Origin: an uncultured Phocaeicola sp.
GTDB lineage: Bacteria; Bacteroidota; Bacteroidia; Bacteroidales; Bacteroidaceae
DNA length: 35,118 nt
Direction: 5' to 3'
NCBI GenBank assembly: GCA_947626525.1
Contig: CANQSM010000029.1
Location: 1-35,118 of the forward strand
Part shown: positions 1 through 7,960 of the stretch, piece after piece
Layout: each line of letters starts with the position of its first letter
How positions within the stretch are numbered: the first letter of the stretch is position 1
Notes under the pieces: generated by a model
What the model saw: only the letters and a program-made list of their open reading frames with translations
Databases searched by the model: none
Told to the model about the DNA's origin: nothing
Made by a program: the position numbers and the translations under genes

Positions 1-77
1 CTTCCGCTTGGTCTGCCCGATAATTTTCTGCAAATGCACCAGCTGTCGCTTCCGCACGGTCTGTCGCATACCAACCA
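1..77. repeat. Terminal direct repeat, left copy (assembly overlap of a circular genome)
   Basis: Bases 1-77 are identical to bases 35042-35118. Collapsing the two copies gives a 35,041-bp circle and joins the two halves of the capsid gene in frame. A physical genome end inside the capsid gene is not credible, so I read this as a k-mer-length overlap from assembling a circular or circularly permuted molecule. Confidence 0.93.
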
Positions 78-457
78 GTGGCATAGTAATAAACACCACG
101 CACAATGTTTGTATAATTGACATTGGATAAGAATGTATCCGATGACGTGCCGTCGTCAGGTTGGCTTGAACCTGTGAACTCTTTGACTTTAATGTTCACG
201 ATTTCATCGCCCCAACGTCCGTTTTTCTCTGCACCTGCAATTCGGTCGGAAACACGGGGAGCCGTTAAGATTTCCACCGCTTTCGGACGAATGTATGTCA
301 ATGCACCCAACGGAGCATTCAAGTTCGGGGTCGTGATAAGATTCATATTTTGGCTGTTTTCCACGCCGACAATCCCTTTGTTCATCACACGGGCAAGTAA
401 TTCTTTGTTTGCCACATCTGCGATTGATTTTTCATTATTAACTTTAATTTTTACCAT
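1..457 (-). CDS. Major capsid protein, N-terminal part (DUF2184-like); continues at 35041
   Basis: This piece encodes residues 1-152 of the capsid protein that builds the icosahedral shell. The start is ATG at 455-457, preceded by a TGGAG-type ribosome site. Codon 152 ends at base 2, and base 1 completes codon 153 with bases 35041-35040, so the frame passes intact into 34440-35041. The joined protein is 352 residues. The assignment to the DUF2184 capsid family rests on overall sequence character and on position just after the protease, scaffold and cement-like genes. In window coordinates this copy is truncated at its 3' end only because the circle was cut here. Confidence 0.85.
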   Translation of the reverse strand, partial: MVKIKVNNEKSIADVANKELLARVMNKGIVGVENSQNMNLITTPNLNAPLGALTYIRPKAVEILTAPRVSDRIAGAEKNGRWGDEIVNIKVKEFTGSSQPDDGTSSDTFLSNVNYTNIVRGVYYYATGWYATDRAEATAGAFAENYRADQAE

Positions 458-469
458 TTCTCAACTCCA

Positions 470-931
470 TTAAATGCAAGCGATTTCAACAGTTTTACCA
501 GCTTCGCCACCAGTGATAACAATCCAGCCAGTGTCAATGTAATTGTCACTTGCGGATTCGCCAGTTTTGATTTCGCCCGTTGTTTTGTCAACAAGCACTT
601 TATCATTCGGATTCGCATAGTTTGTCAATACTGCGTAGCAAAAGCCTTTTTTAACAACGGCGATTTCTTCGCCTGCATTGATTGCCAATGTGTCCGTTCC
701 AGTCAGATTCGCTTGAAAACGTTCCATAATAACAAAACCCTCTACGGCTGTTGCGTTATCATTTGTGCCGTAAACGGTTAAATTACCACCTTTCCCGTCA
801 GAAAAACAGAAACCGCCTGCCTTTACGTCTTTACCTGCAAACTTAGGTAATTTTGTGACAGGATTCAGGCGTGATAATGTTCCGGGTACCCCTAATGCGG
901 GATATAAATTAACACTTTTTTGAAAAGCCAT
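470..931 (-). CDS. Head decoration / cement-like protein
   Basis: A 153-residue protein lies between the protease-scaffold gene and the capsid gene, the usual position of a capsid-stabilising (DUF2190 or cement-like) protein. It opens with a sequence rich in V, N, P and G that resembles such proteins and is otherwise predicted to be beta-rich, with no membrane segment. The start ATG has a strong AAAGGAGTAGAA-type ribosome site, the same site used by the portal, sheath and internal scaffold starts, which suggests high expression. The stop lies 12 bases before the capsid start. The family call is inferred from position and general character, so the role is probable and not proven. Confidence 0.6.
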   Translation of the reverse strand: MAFQKSVNLYPALGVPGTLSRLNPVTKLPKFAGKDVKAGGFCFSDGKGGNLTVYGTNDNATAVEGFVIMERFQANLTGTDTLAINAGEEIAVVKKGFCYAVLTNYANPNDKVLVDKTTGEIKTGESASDNYIDTGWIVITGGEAGKTVEIACI

Positions 932-944
932 TTTTTCTACTCCT

Positions 945-1622
945 TTAAATGTTATATTCTACTTCATCAGTGATTTCGGCATTATATGAGAAACCATTGT
1001 CAACACGGCTACGAACCGCGGAGCAAGCTTTCAACATAGATGCTAATTCATTGATATTCTCATTACCGTCCATATCAACACCCAAATGATTCAAGGCTTT
1101 GACATAGATTTCTTTTTCGCTCATTCCGAACGGATTAAAATTTCCTAAAACACCGCAAGCTTCATTATAAGCTTTTTTCAGTGATTGAGCTTGTTTTTCC
1201 TGCTCGGCTTTGATTGAATTAGATATTTTGGAATAAAGAGCGTCATAATTCATTGCCTTTGCTTCGGCTTTTTCTTCCTCTTTATCCTCTTTGTCTTCGG
1301 TTTCCTCTGTGGTATCTTCGTTTTTACATTTGTTATCCTCTTTGGATTCCTCAGACGGATTATAAGCTAATTGCTCCGCCAGCTTTGCGATTTCTCGGAC
1401 TTTTTCATCTTCACCGCCTTCAAAATCTTCATTAGCTTTCCCTGCAATAGCCATAATTTCACGAATAATTTCTCGTTTGTCTTCGTTTTCGGTGATGGAC
1501 GGTGCGTGTGTTGCTTCCCCGTCTTCCGTTTCTTTGGATTCTTCTTCAAAAAACTGGTCAAGGTCAATTCTCTTGCCGTCCAATTCAAGAACCGCTGTAT
1601 TTTTAGTTTTAGCTTTCGCCAT
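945..1622 (-). CDS. Nested scaffold protein from an internal in-frame start
   Basis: An in-frame ATG at 1622 inside the protease-scaffold gene has AAAGGAG eight bases upstream, a better ribosome site than that of the full-length product. It would give a 225-residue protein containing only the acidic, coiled-coil-rich scaffold part, without the protease. Known phages, such as lambda with C and Nu3, make protease-scaffold and free scaffold from nested genes in this way. The site matches the AAGGAGTAGAA element in front of the cement-like, sheath and portal genes, so chance is unlikely. Expression is inferred. Confidence 0.65.
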   Translation of the reverse strand: MAKAKTKNTAVLELDGKRIDLDQFFEEESKETEDGEATHAPSITENEDKREIIREIMAIAGKANEDFEGGEDEKVREIAKLAEQLAYNPSEESKEDNKCKNEDTTEETEDKEDKEEEKAEAKAMNYDALYSKISNSIKAEQEKQAQSLKKAYNEACGVLGNFNPFGMSEKEIYVKALNHLGVDMDGNENINELASMLKACSAVRSRVDNGFSYNAEITDEVEYNI

Positions 1623-2180
1623 TTCTTCTACTCCTTTTTGGTTTAAAATACGGACATCAGAGCCACATCTACCCTTGTCAACTACGGCAAGATGATTGCC
1701 TTTAATGTCTTTCGCAATAAAATCATAACTCGGATTGTCCGATTTTGCAAATCTGTTATAATAGCTCGTTGATAATTCTTCTTTTTCGTGATTTTCAATC
1801 TTATCAATCAGTGTATTGCCTGTAATCTTCAACGGCGCATATAACATCCCATCTTCAATGTACACGTTTTCGCCGACTGTTCCCTCTTGAAAATCCTTTG
1901 CGTCTTTTCCTTCCAACCCAAGCCAAGTGTGGTCATCGGTAATCGGTAAAAGCTTAAATGTATCTTTTGCCTTTTCCAATTCATCACGGGATATAAAAAC
2001 TTTATAGACTTTGTCAGGGTCAACTTCCACCCCGTCAACCGTATCTTCACCGTCCGCCAATAATTCGCTTCCCAGATACTCCAAAATCCCTGTCTTTAAT
2101 ATCGGTGATTTTTCAATGAATAAATACCCGTTTTGGTCTTTACTCCGAAAACTCGGCATTATATTATTTATTTTTAACAT
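945..2180 (-). CDS. Prohead protease fused to scaffold (DUF2213-like)
   Basis: A 411-residue protein with an N-terminal DUF2213-like prohead protease domain (about residues 1-190) and an acidic, helical C-terminal scaffold region. Candidate catalytic elements are the histidine in the DDHTWLG segment and the serine in the ELSTSYYN segment. The C-terminal half is rich in E, D and K and would assemble the procapsid and then be cleaved. I chose ATG at 2180 because AAAGGAAGAAG lies just upstream. An upstream ATG at 2228 has no ribosome site and would overlap the MuF gene. A strong internal in-frame start at 1622 is listed separately. Confidence 0.82.
   Translation of the reverse strand: MLKINNIMPSFRSKDQNGYLFIEKSPILKTGILEYLGSELLADGEDTVDGVEVDPDKVYKVFISRDELEKAKDTFKLLPITDDHTWLGLEGKDAKDFQEGTVGENVYIEDGMLYAPLKITGNTLIDKIENHEKEELSTSYYNRFAKSDNPSYDFIAKDIKGNHLAVVDKGRCGSDVRILNQKGVEEMAKAKTKNTAVLELDGKRIDLDQFFEEESKETEDGEATHAPSITENEDKREIIREIMAIAGKANEDFEGGEDEKVREIAKLAEQLAYNPSEESKEDNKCKNEDTTEETEDKEDKEEEKAEAKAMNYDALYSKISNSIKAEQEKQAQSLKKAYNEACGVLGNFNPFGMSEKEIYVKALNHLGVDMDGNENINELASMLKACSAVRSRVDNGFSYNAEITDEVEYNI
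1631..1637 (-). promoter_or_regulatory. Internal ribosome-binding site for the nested scaffold
   Basis: On the minus strand AAAGGAG stands 8 bases before the in-frame ATG at 1622. The longer match AAGGAGTAGAA is shared with the sites before 931 and 32319, and nearly so with the portal start at 5430. Confidence 0.65.
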
Positions 2181-2196
2181 CTTCTTCTTCCTTTCG

Positions 2197-3084
2197 TTAA
2201 TCTTTAACAACCTTATAAGAACCGTCATTCAGTTTTTCAGCGTGATACCCTTTTAATACAAAAACAGGTGAGGCATCACATCGGCAATTCACGCGCTGGG
2301 ACGGTAACCCTCTATGTCCGTAGCTGTCAATAATCGGGTAATTTTCCACATCGTCCCATTTATATATCTTCCCTTGTAATTGCTTATGTCCGCCGAACCC
2401 AGTTGACACTCTTTCATCTTTTACCGTTTCCCACATAAAGTACTTTACGCCAGCTTCCCGTTGTGTCAATTCATTCAATGCTTGATTCGTCTTTGCCGTC
2501 TGGTCTCTTGCAATTCTCTTTATTCTGTCCTGCGAAATGTGTGTCTGCTTATTTAAATCCCGTTCCAACTGGTACCACCCTTGCCCTGTTGTCATTGAAT
2601 CATATACAATATTTTCAATATTCGTTAACGTCTGTGTGGTCGTGTTCTTTATCAACTGCACATTTCTTCGCACCATTAACTTCAACGCATCACTATACGC
2701 CTTGTCATATTCAATCGCAATCGGCTGTCCTGCCGTTTCTTCAAGCCCCTTTAAAACCGATGATTCGGCACTCTTTGAGGCAATTTTAAGCCATTTATTG
2801 ACAATTTTTTCGGCATTCCTTATCAAAATCCTATACTTTGAGTTTTTATAAAGCGATAAAACACTTATAACGGGATTCGTTGCCTCACCGACAACAGCAT
2901 AATTTTCTTTTAAATCCTTTGTTAATCGCTTTATGAACCTGTCAATCTCTTTGTTTAATGCTTCCCGATAATAAATGTCTGCGTGCTTTGACTTCGTCAT
3001 TCCCTTGCCTTTGTAATATCCTTTAAGGGATTTCTTACGTTCATCAAGCCATTTTTCTTTCTCTTTTGAAAAAAAATCATACAT
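2197..3084 (-). CDS. MuF-like minor head protein
   Basis: A 295-residue minor head (SPP1 gp7 / Mu gpF type) protein, which in relatives sits at the portal vertex and enters the head with the DNA. The C-terminal half has the hallmark: a DERVS...H segment, then GLPSQRVNCRCDAS with the family's NCRC ending. A long, basic, helical N-terminal region precedes it. It lies directly after the portal gene (3 bases between genes) and before the protease, the standard order. No toxin or enzyme domain is fused to the C-terminus, which ends soon after the MuF core. Confidence 0.85.
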   Translation of the reverse strand: MYDFFSKEKEKWLDERKKSLKGYYKGKGMTKSKHADIYYREALNKEIDRFIKRLTKDLKENYAVVGEATNPVISVLSLYKNSKYRILIRNAEKIVNKWLKIASKSAESSVLKGLEETAGQPIAIEYDKAYSDALKLMVRRNVQLIKNTTTQTLTNIENIVYDSMTTGQGWYQLERDLNKQTHISQDRIKRIARDQTAKTNQALNELTQREAGVKYFMWETVKDERVSTGFGGHKQLQGKIYKWDDVENYPIIDSYGHRGLPSQRVNCRCDASPVFVLKGYHAEKLNDGSYKVVKD

Positions 3085-3087
3085 ACC

Positions 3088-5430
3088 TTATAATAATTCC
3101 TCGCCAATATCAAAAATATCTTCGTTCTGTGAATGCTTCTTCCGTGCCTCTGTGAATGCAATCCGTGTTTTTCCTTGCCTGTCAATATAAGTATCTTTTC
3201 CCAAAATGTTCAAAATACTTCCCGATGAGGTCACTGTTCCTGCTCTTTCGCTAAAATACTCTTGTTCTATCTCGCCAAGCTTCTTTTCCAAAAACCAAGT
3301 CGGAACACGTCCGCCTTTGATAAGTGACTTCGGAATAAACATCATATGCTCAACCGTTTTTACTCCGCCTGTCATTTCTTCTGTTGTCTGGTCATATCTT
3401 CCCGTGTCAACATTTACTTTGATTTTGTATCCAACTGCTCTGTCGGATTCATAATCCTTTTTTTCGGGCAATGACAACCCTTTTTCTCTTTCTGCTTCTT
3501 CCTTTTCAATATCTTCAATGCTTTCGGCTTCCGACATTGCCTTTTCGCCTGCTTCGGTCAATGTTCCGTCATCTTTAACCCATTTCTTTTGAACCCAACC
3601 ACGTTTGCCGTCTTTTTCAATTAAAAACGCCTTTGAGGTCTCTTGAACGACATTAAAATCAGCACTTGCTTTTTTCTTCTCTGTCTTTGCTTTCTTTTCT
3701 TCATCGTGCTTTTTTTCTCTTTCGTTCCATTCATCAAGTTTCTTTAAAAGCTCTTTTCCTGCTTCTTCATCCTCATCTTTCCAATATTTTCTTTCAAGCT
3801 CTTTTATTTCATCGCCAAGCTTTTCCATTTCTTTTGCAAATGAACCGGATCCGAAATGTTCCTTGATTTGTCTTTTGCTTGTTAATGGCATCGGAGTTTT
3901 TGAAATGCGTTCCTTTACCGAACCGCTTCCACTCGTAAACTTTCCGTCTTCATCTCTCGGGTGGTCTGCTTCCTTGAAATCCGCATTCTCTGTAATAATA
4001 TCATCATAATCTTCAAGCCCCGCTGTTTCCGTGTCAACTTCTAACGACTGCATTCCCAACTCTTTATGTCCTTTCAGCCAATCAAGAGCCTTGTCATTTG
4101 CAACACCCAATTCAACCAATGACTTCGCCATTTCAACATAGCTTCTTATATTTTCGCTTCTTTCGCTTTCGTTCGGCTGTTCAAGCGGATTAAATAAGAA
4201 ATCGGTAAACTCTTTAAACTTTCCGTCTGTCTCTTTACCGTATGCAATACCTAACATTGTCAATAAATTGTTCTTATTGCTTTCCTGTATGCTTCTTATA
4301 CGGTCATAAAAGTTCTTTCGTTCACCCTCTAATGTACCGCTCAACCCTTGCGCTCCCTTTCCAAGCAATATTGATAATGTAATGTCCGTTTTTGCCGATA
4401 ATAATTGATAAAAGAACTCGCAATTTTCCGCCATACCACTGATTGATGTTGTTAATTGCAATACTTCTTCCGTGTCCTTTATCGGGTATATGCTCATGTT
4501 GTCCTGTAATAAACTCATAACTTCAAGCCTGTTCTTGAAGTTATAAACCCCTTTACCGATAAAGTTTTCTTCGCTGGTTTTTAAATATACCATTCTAAAC
4601 CGATTTATAATATTCGCCAAGCCTTGACTTGCAAGGTTTGAATTCGCTACATCTTGCTTGATTAACAACGTCAACGGCATACCAAAATATAAGCATAACG
4701 GCTTCATAACAAGTTCAGGCACGTTGTCTTCAAACTTTAAAAAATGGCTCTTATGAACTGTTCCTAATCCCGTCACATACCAATACTTCGGATTCATATA
4801 ATCCTCTTTGGCTGGCTCGGACGTGTTTACCTCAATGGCGCTCATATTTATCGGGTCAATATGAACGAATCCCTTGAACTTGTTCATATCAACATTTTTT
4901 AAGTTTAATTCCTGCGTTAAATCATCTTGCCCGAAATCCATATATACAAGGCAACCACCGCATACATAATTACTCCGAACCGCCTTGACAATCGTTTCAT
5001 ATACATTATTCTTTTGAACGGCTTTCCTTAATACTTCCTTTTCTTCATCATTTAAATCGGGTATTTCACCGCCATTTGCAAACGGAGTTTTGGATAACAC
5101 ATTATAAATCTTATTCAATATCGGGTCTTGCGCCAACGCATAACATTCATAATAATCAACATTTTGATAATTATAAAAGCTCAACTGTGACGTACCGTAT
5201 CCCGAATTGATTGACTGCAACGGATTTATCCATTGATTGCTTATCTTTGCCATATGCTTGTTATACATCGGCAACGCTTTTTCGGCTCCGATATCCCTTG
5301 CGCCGTGTTCCAAACGAAACTTTGCAATCGTCATCGGCTCTTCAATCTTTATTTGCTTTTGGCTCAATAAAGCGGTATAGTTTTCCGCTTGCTTAACTTC
5401 TTTTTGTTTCTTCTTGAAAAATCTAAACAT
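3088..5430 (-). CDS. Portal protein (DUF1073-like) with long C-terminal extension
   Basis: A 780-residue protein. Residues 1 to about 460 resemble DUF1073-type portal proteins, including the LLGKGAQGLSGTLEGERKNFYD segment typical of them. The portal is the dodecameric ring through which the terminase pumps DNA. The final roughly 290 residues are an unusual addition: a DHPRDEDGKF motif with a GSGS linker (489-505), a long charged helical stretch (about 510-660), then a compact domain (about 680-780). Related portals are usually near 450-500 residues. The start ATG has a CGGAGTAGAA ribosome site. The extension could be an internal head or ejected domain; I do not recognise it. Confidence 0.85.
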   Translation of the reverse strand: MFRFFKKKQKEVKQAENYTALLSQKQIKIEEPMTIAKFRLEHGARDIGAEKALPMYNKHMAKISNQWINPLQSINSGYGTSQLSFYNYQNVDYYECYALAQDPILNKIYNVLSKTPFANGGEIPDLNDEEKEVLRKAVQKNNVYETIVKAVRSNYVCGGCLVYMDFGQDDLTQELNLKNVDMNKFKGFVHIDPINMSAIEVNTSEPAKEDYMNPKYWYVTGLGTVHKSHFLKFEDNVPELVMKPLCLYFGMPLTLLIKQDVANSNLASQGLANIINRFRMVYLKTSEENFIGKGVYNFKNRLEVMSLLQDNMSIYPIKDTEEVLQLTTSISGMAENCEFFYQLLSAKTDITLSILLGKGAQGLSGTLEGERKNFYDRIRSIQESNKNNLLTMLGIAYGKETDGKFKEFTDFLFNPLEQPNESERSENIRSYVEMAKSLVELGVANDKALDWLKGHKELGMQSLEVDTETAGLEDYDDIITENADFKEADHPRDEDGKFTSGSGSVKERISKTPMPLTSKRQIKEHFGSGSFAKEMEKLGDEIKELERKYWKDEDEEAGKELLKKLDEWNEREKKHDEEKKAKTEKKKASADFNVVQETSKAFLIEKDGKRGWVQKKWVKDDGTLTEAGEKAMSEAESIEDIEKEEAEREKGLSLPEKKDYESDRAVGYKIKVNVDTGRYDQTTEEMTGGVKTVEHMMFIPKSLIKGGRVPTWFLEKKLGEIEQEYFSERAGTVTSSGSILNILGKDTYIDRQGKTRIAFTEARKKHSQNEDIFDIGEELL

Positions 5431-5454
5431 TCGTTCTACTCCGTTATGATAAAA

Positions 5455-5471
5455 TAATATAACTTATATTA
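5455..5471. repeat. AT palindrome between terminase and portal genes
   Basis: TAATATAA and TTATATTA form an 8-bp perfect inverted repeat around one base in the 48-bp gap between the terminase stop and the portal start. It could be an operator, part of a promoter or a processing site. Being all A/T, it may also be chance in AT-rich spacer. Confidence 0.4.
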
Positions 5472-5478
5472 TAACAAG

Positions 5479-6735
5479 TCAAATCCGAAAAGCCTTGCGG
5501 AACTCATTCCAATCAGGCTCCACACTTCTTTGTGCTTGCTTCAAGCAATAAATCAAGCAATCAACGATACCGTCATTTGTCTCTTGCTTTCCGCCTTTGA
5601 ACCCCTCAAATTGAACCGTTAATTCAGGCATAAAGCTTGCATATTCAGGCAACCAAACAAACCCCGAATCCAATTCGGATTCAATTTCAAGAAACCGTGT
5701 GTATTTATCCGCTACCACTTCCCTTTTTAATGCCGAATTATGCACGGTCGGATTTATTTCGCTTACAGGTATTCCCTCGCTTCTTAACTGCTGGATTAAA
5801 CTTATACCGCTTGCCTTGTTCTCAATGTAAACCCCTGTAAACGGACTTGTCTTTCCGTATTTCTCTTTGGCTTGCAAATAAAAGCTCAATAAATCCCGTT
5901 TTAAATCTACAAATGTGACATTCTTTGAATATACATCAAGAATATATTTATCTTTGCCGTCAACTCCCATAAGCATAAATGCCGTGTCATCGGCGCTTTT
6001 CTTCTCACTAAATGCTGTATCGCAACATATATAAACCCTGTTGAACCTGCTCGGCGGTGTCGTGTACCGCTTAAACTTGCCCATTTTAATGAGATTACCG
6101 GATTCCGTGTTCGGCATTCCCAGCCAAATATGCTGATACTTCGGGTAATTTATCTCTTTACAAGCTTGCATTTCATTCAATGCGGCCTGTGTTATAAACG
6201 GATTATCCGTATAATTCATTTGTACGGATATACAATCCTTATCGGGCTTCTCAACAAACATCTGATAAGTCGCATCGGACTTTAAGTTCGGATTGAATGT
6301 CACCCATATTTCGGAACCCTCTGCACGAATGGTCGGCTTTAAATTATCCCAGCTTTCTTCGGTCACAGAATCCGCTTCCTCCACCCAACAATAATTTATT
6401 CCTTCCATTGAACGTATTTCACTTATATTCATCTTCAATCCCTTAAAGATAAACTCGGAACCGTTCACGCAACGAATGCTATCTTGCGTTGATACAAAAA
6501 ACCTATCAAAACCCATTGAATGAATACAATCATCAAGTAACTTCTTCACAGAGTCCTTAATCGATGATTGTATTTGTCTTGTGCATAATATACGGCTTTT
6601 CTTTTCAAGCGCCTTTAATAACAGGCATCTCGCTACACTATGCGACTTTCCCGATGAACGACCGCCATATAAAACCTTATATCGGCTCTTTTCCGTCAAC
6701 AGAAACAATGCTTTTTTCGGCAACTGTATTTCCAT
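5479..6735 (-). CDS. terL: Terminase large subunit
   Basis: A 418-residue packaging motor ATPase and nuclease. Walker A is GGRSSGKS at residues 24-31. The Walker B region is INYCWVEEADS. The RNase H-like nuclease has acidic residues in CCDTAFS, the IENKASG segment and the DGIVDCLIYCL segment near the C-terminus. It translocates DNA into the prohead through the portal and makes the packaging cuts. The start overlaps the 3' end of the preceding small-subunit-like gene by 59 bases, which suggests coupled translation. Length is at the short end of the family and no motif is missing. Confidence 0.92.
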   Translation of the reverse strand: MEIQLPKKALFLLTEKSRYKVLYGGRSSGKSHSVARCLLLKALEKKSRILCTRQIQSSIKDSVKKLLDDCIHSMGFDRFFVSTQDSIRCVNGSEFIFKGLKMNISEIRSMEGINYCWVEEADSVTEESWDNLKPTIRAEGSEIWVTFNPNLKSDATYQMFVEKPDKDCISVQMNYTDNPFITQAALNEMQACKEINYPKYQHIWLGMPNTESGNLIKMGKFKRYTTPPSRFNRVYICCDTAFSEKKSADDTAFMLMGVDGKDKYILDVYSKNVTFVDLKRDLLSFYLQAKEKYGKTSPFTGVYIENKASGISLIQQLRSEGIPVSEINPTVHNSALKREVVADKYTRFLEIESELDSGFVWLPEYASFMPELTVQFEGFKGGKQETNDGIVDCLIYCLKQAQRSVEPDWNEFRKAFRI

Positions 6736-7087
6736 TCTCTACACCCTTGACAACAATATCAAGATTTATCGGATTTCCACCAGATATTACATCAACGATT
6801 TGTTTCGGATTCTCTCCCATTGTATCTCTTATAAACTCCGCTGCTTTCGTCTTCCCTTTAATTGCTTCCTTAATTTGTCCGATTAAGATTGCTTCTCTGG
6901 TCGTTTTCTTTCCGCCGTCATTTGTTTTAAGCTCTTTTTCAAGCAATATTTCAAGCATTGCTTTGAATGTCTTTTTCTCTTCTCTTGCCTTTGCCGATGC
7001 TTTTCCTGCCTTTGAGGCATTAAGTCGGCGTTGTTCAGGGGTTAAGTCTTCATTCTTTATCAGATTATTTATGTTTCCGCTAGGCAT
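6677..7087 (-). CDS. Probable terminase small subunit
   Basis: A 136-residue protein directly upstream of and overlapping the large terminase. The N-terminal part, with its TPEQRRLNASKAGKASAKAR segment, is basic and helical and fits a DNA-recognition region. The C-terminal part resembles proteins annotated as small terminase or terminase-associated. The role would be recognition of the packaging site and delivery of DNA to TerL. The start has an AAAGGAT ribosome site. The assignment depends mainly on position, because small subunits diverge rapidly. Confidence 0.6.
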   Translation of the reverse strand: MPSGNINNLIKNEDLTPEQRRLNASKAGKASAKAREEKKTFKAMLEILLEKELKTNDGGKKTTREAILIGQIKEAIKGKTKAAEFIRDTMGENPKQIVDVISGGNPINLDIVVKGVENGNTVAEKSIVSVDGKEPI

Positions 7088-7090
7088 TTT

Positions 7091-7960
7091 TTATCCTTTC
7101 TTAATTTTTTCGGATCCGATTTTTACTTCTTCTCTTATCAACTTCGGGCAAGCAAGATTCCAATCAACACGATGATGAATCCTTAAATCTTTACTTCCCA
7201 TAGTATTAACCTTTACACAATTCGGTGCAACGATAACCGAATAAAAACTCTTTACATAAGTTCCCGTGTCTAAATATATATCGGTTAGCCCCCCCCTGTT
7301 TTGTTGGGTCTCTTGTTGATGAACGCTAACATCGCTTATCGTAAAAAACAGTTTTCCTCTTTGTCCCTCATAAACACTTGCGGATAAATCTTCATTGATT
7401 GAACCCATAAATCGGATTCTTCTTTTCGTCTTAAAGAAAAAAGTATTCATAATCTTTCTTTTAAATGATATGTTATCAAATCCGCCTGCTCCACCGATAA
7501 AATCACCGTCTTGACACCGCGCGAAACAATCCAATATCGGTGTATTATACAAATAATCAAATGATGCCAATATACAACTGTTTAAATCCTCAACTTTAAA
7601 GCCCTTTAAAATCTCTTCAATTCCATCCGTGTATACCCGTCTAAAAGAAAATCTGTTGTAATCGTCATCAAGCACGCAAAAAACATCAACCCCTTTTTCT
7701 TTTGCCATATCAAATATTGCGTTTCTTGCGAAAACAACACAATTCTTTTTCCCGAAATTGTCGCACATATCAACATTAACATCTTCTTTGTTGAATAAAA
7801 TTACCTGCTTTCCGTACAACCTTTTATATTCTTCGATTTCAGGGTCATCTGTGCCAACAACCAAATATATATCGCCATTATACCCGCCTTCTCTCAATGT
7901 CTTGTATGTTTCAACATTGTTCGCTCTCTTATATGTCGGTATAAAGATGCAATACTTCAT
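7091..7960 (-). CDS. Glycosyltransferase-like protein, candidate DNA-base modifier
   Basis: A 289-residue GT-A-fold-like protein. It opens with IFIPTYKRA (5-13), as in nucleotide-sugar transferases, and has an acidic DDD cluster at 98-100 (VLDDDYNRF) suited to metal and sugar-nucleotide binding. The pattern resembles phage glycosyltransferases described as TET-associated, which decorate hydroxymethylated DNA bases, but I see no TET/JBP dioxygenase or methyltransferase here. It overlaps the ParB-like gene by 4 bases (ATGA) and is followed 3 bases later by the small terminase gene, so it is expressed with packaging genes. The substrate could also be a virion protein or host surface sugar. Confidence 0.6.
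   Translation of the reverse strand: MKYCIFIPTYKRANNVETYKTLREGGYNGDIYLVVGTDDPEIEEYKRLYGKQVILFNKEDVNVDMCDNFGKKNCVVFARNAIFDMAKEKGVDVFCVLDDDYNRFSFRRVYTDGIEEILKGFKVEDLNSCILASFDYLYNTPILDCFARCQDGDFIGGAGGFDNISFKRKIMNTFFFKTKRRIRFMGSINEDLSASVYEGQRGKLFFTISDVSVHQQETQQNRGGLTDIYLDTGTYVKSFYSVIVAPNCVKVNTMGSKDLRIHHRVDWNLACPKLIREEVKIGSEKIKKG

Noticed and set aside
1-77. Physical terminal repeats of the virion DNA
   Set aside because: They lie inside the capsid reading frame, which becomes intact only when one copy is removed. The length is typical of an assembly k-mer.
3088-5430. Anti-CBASS Acb1 activity in the portal protein
   Set aside because: The DUF1073 family name is linked to Acb1-like proteins, but I see no pair of HxT/HxS motifs as in the phosphodiesterase. 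The long C-terminal part is charged and helical.
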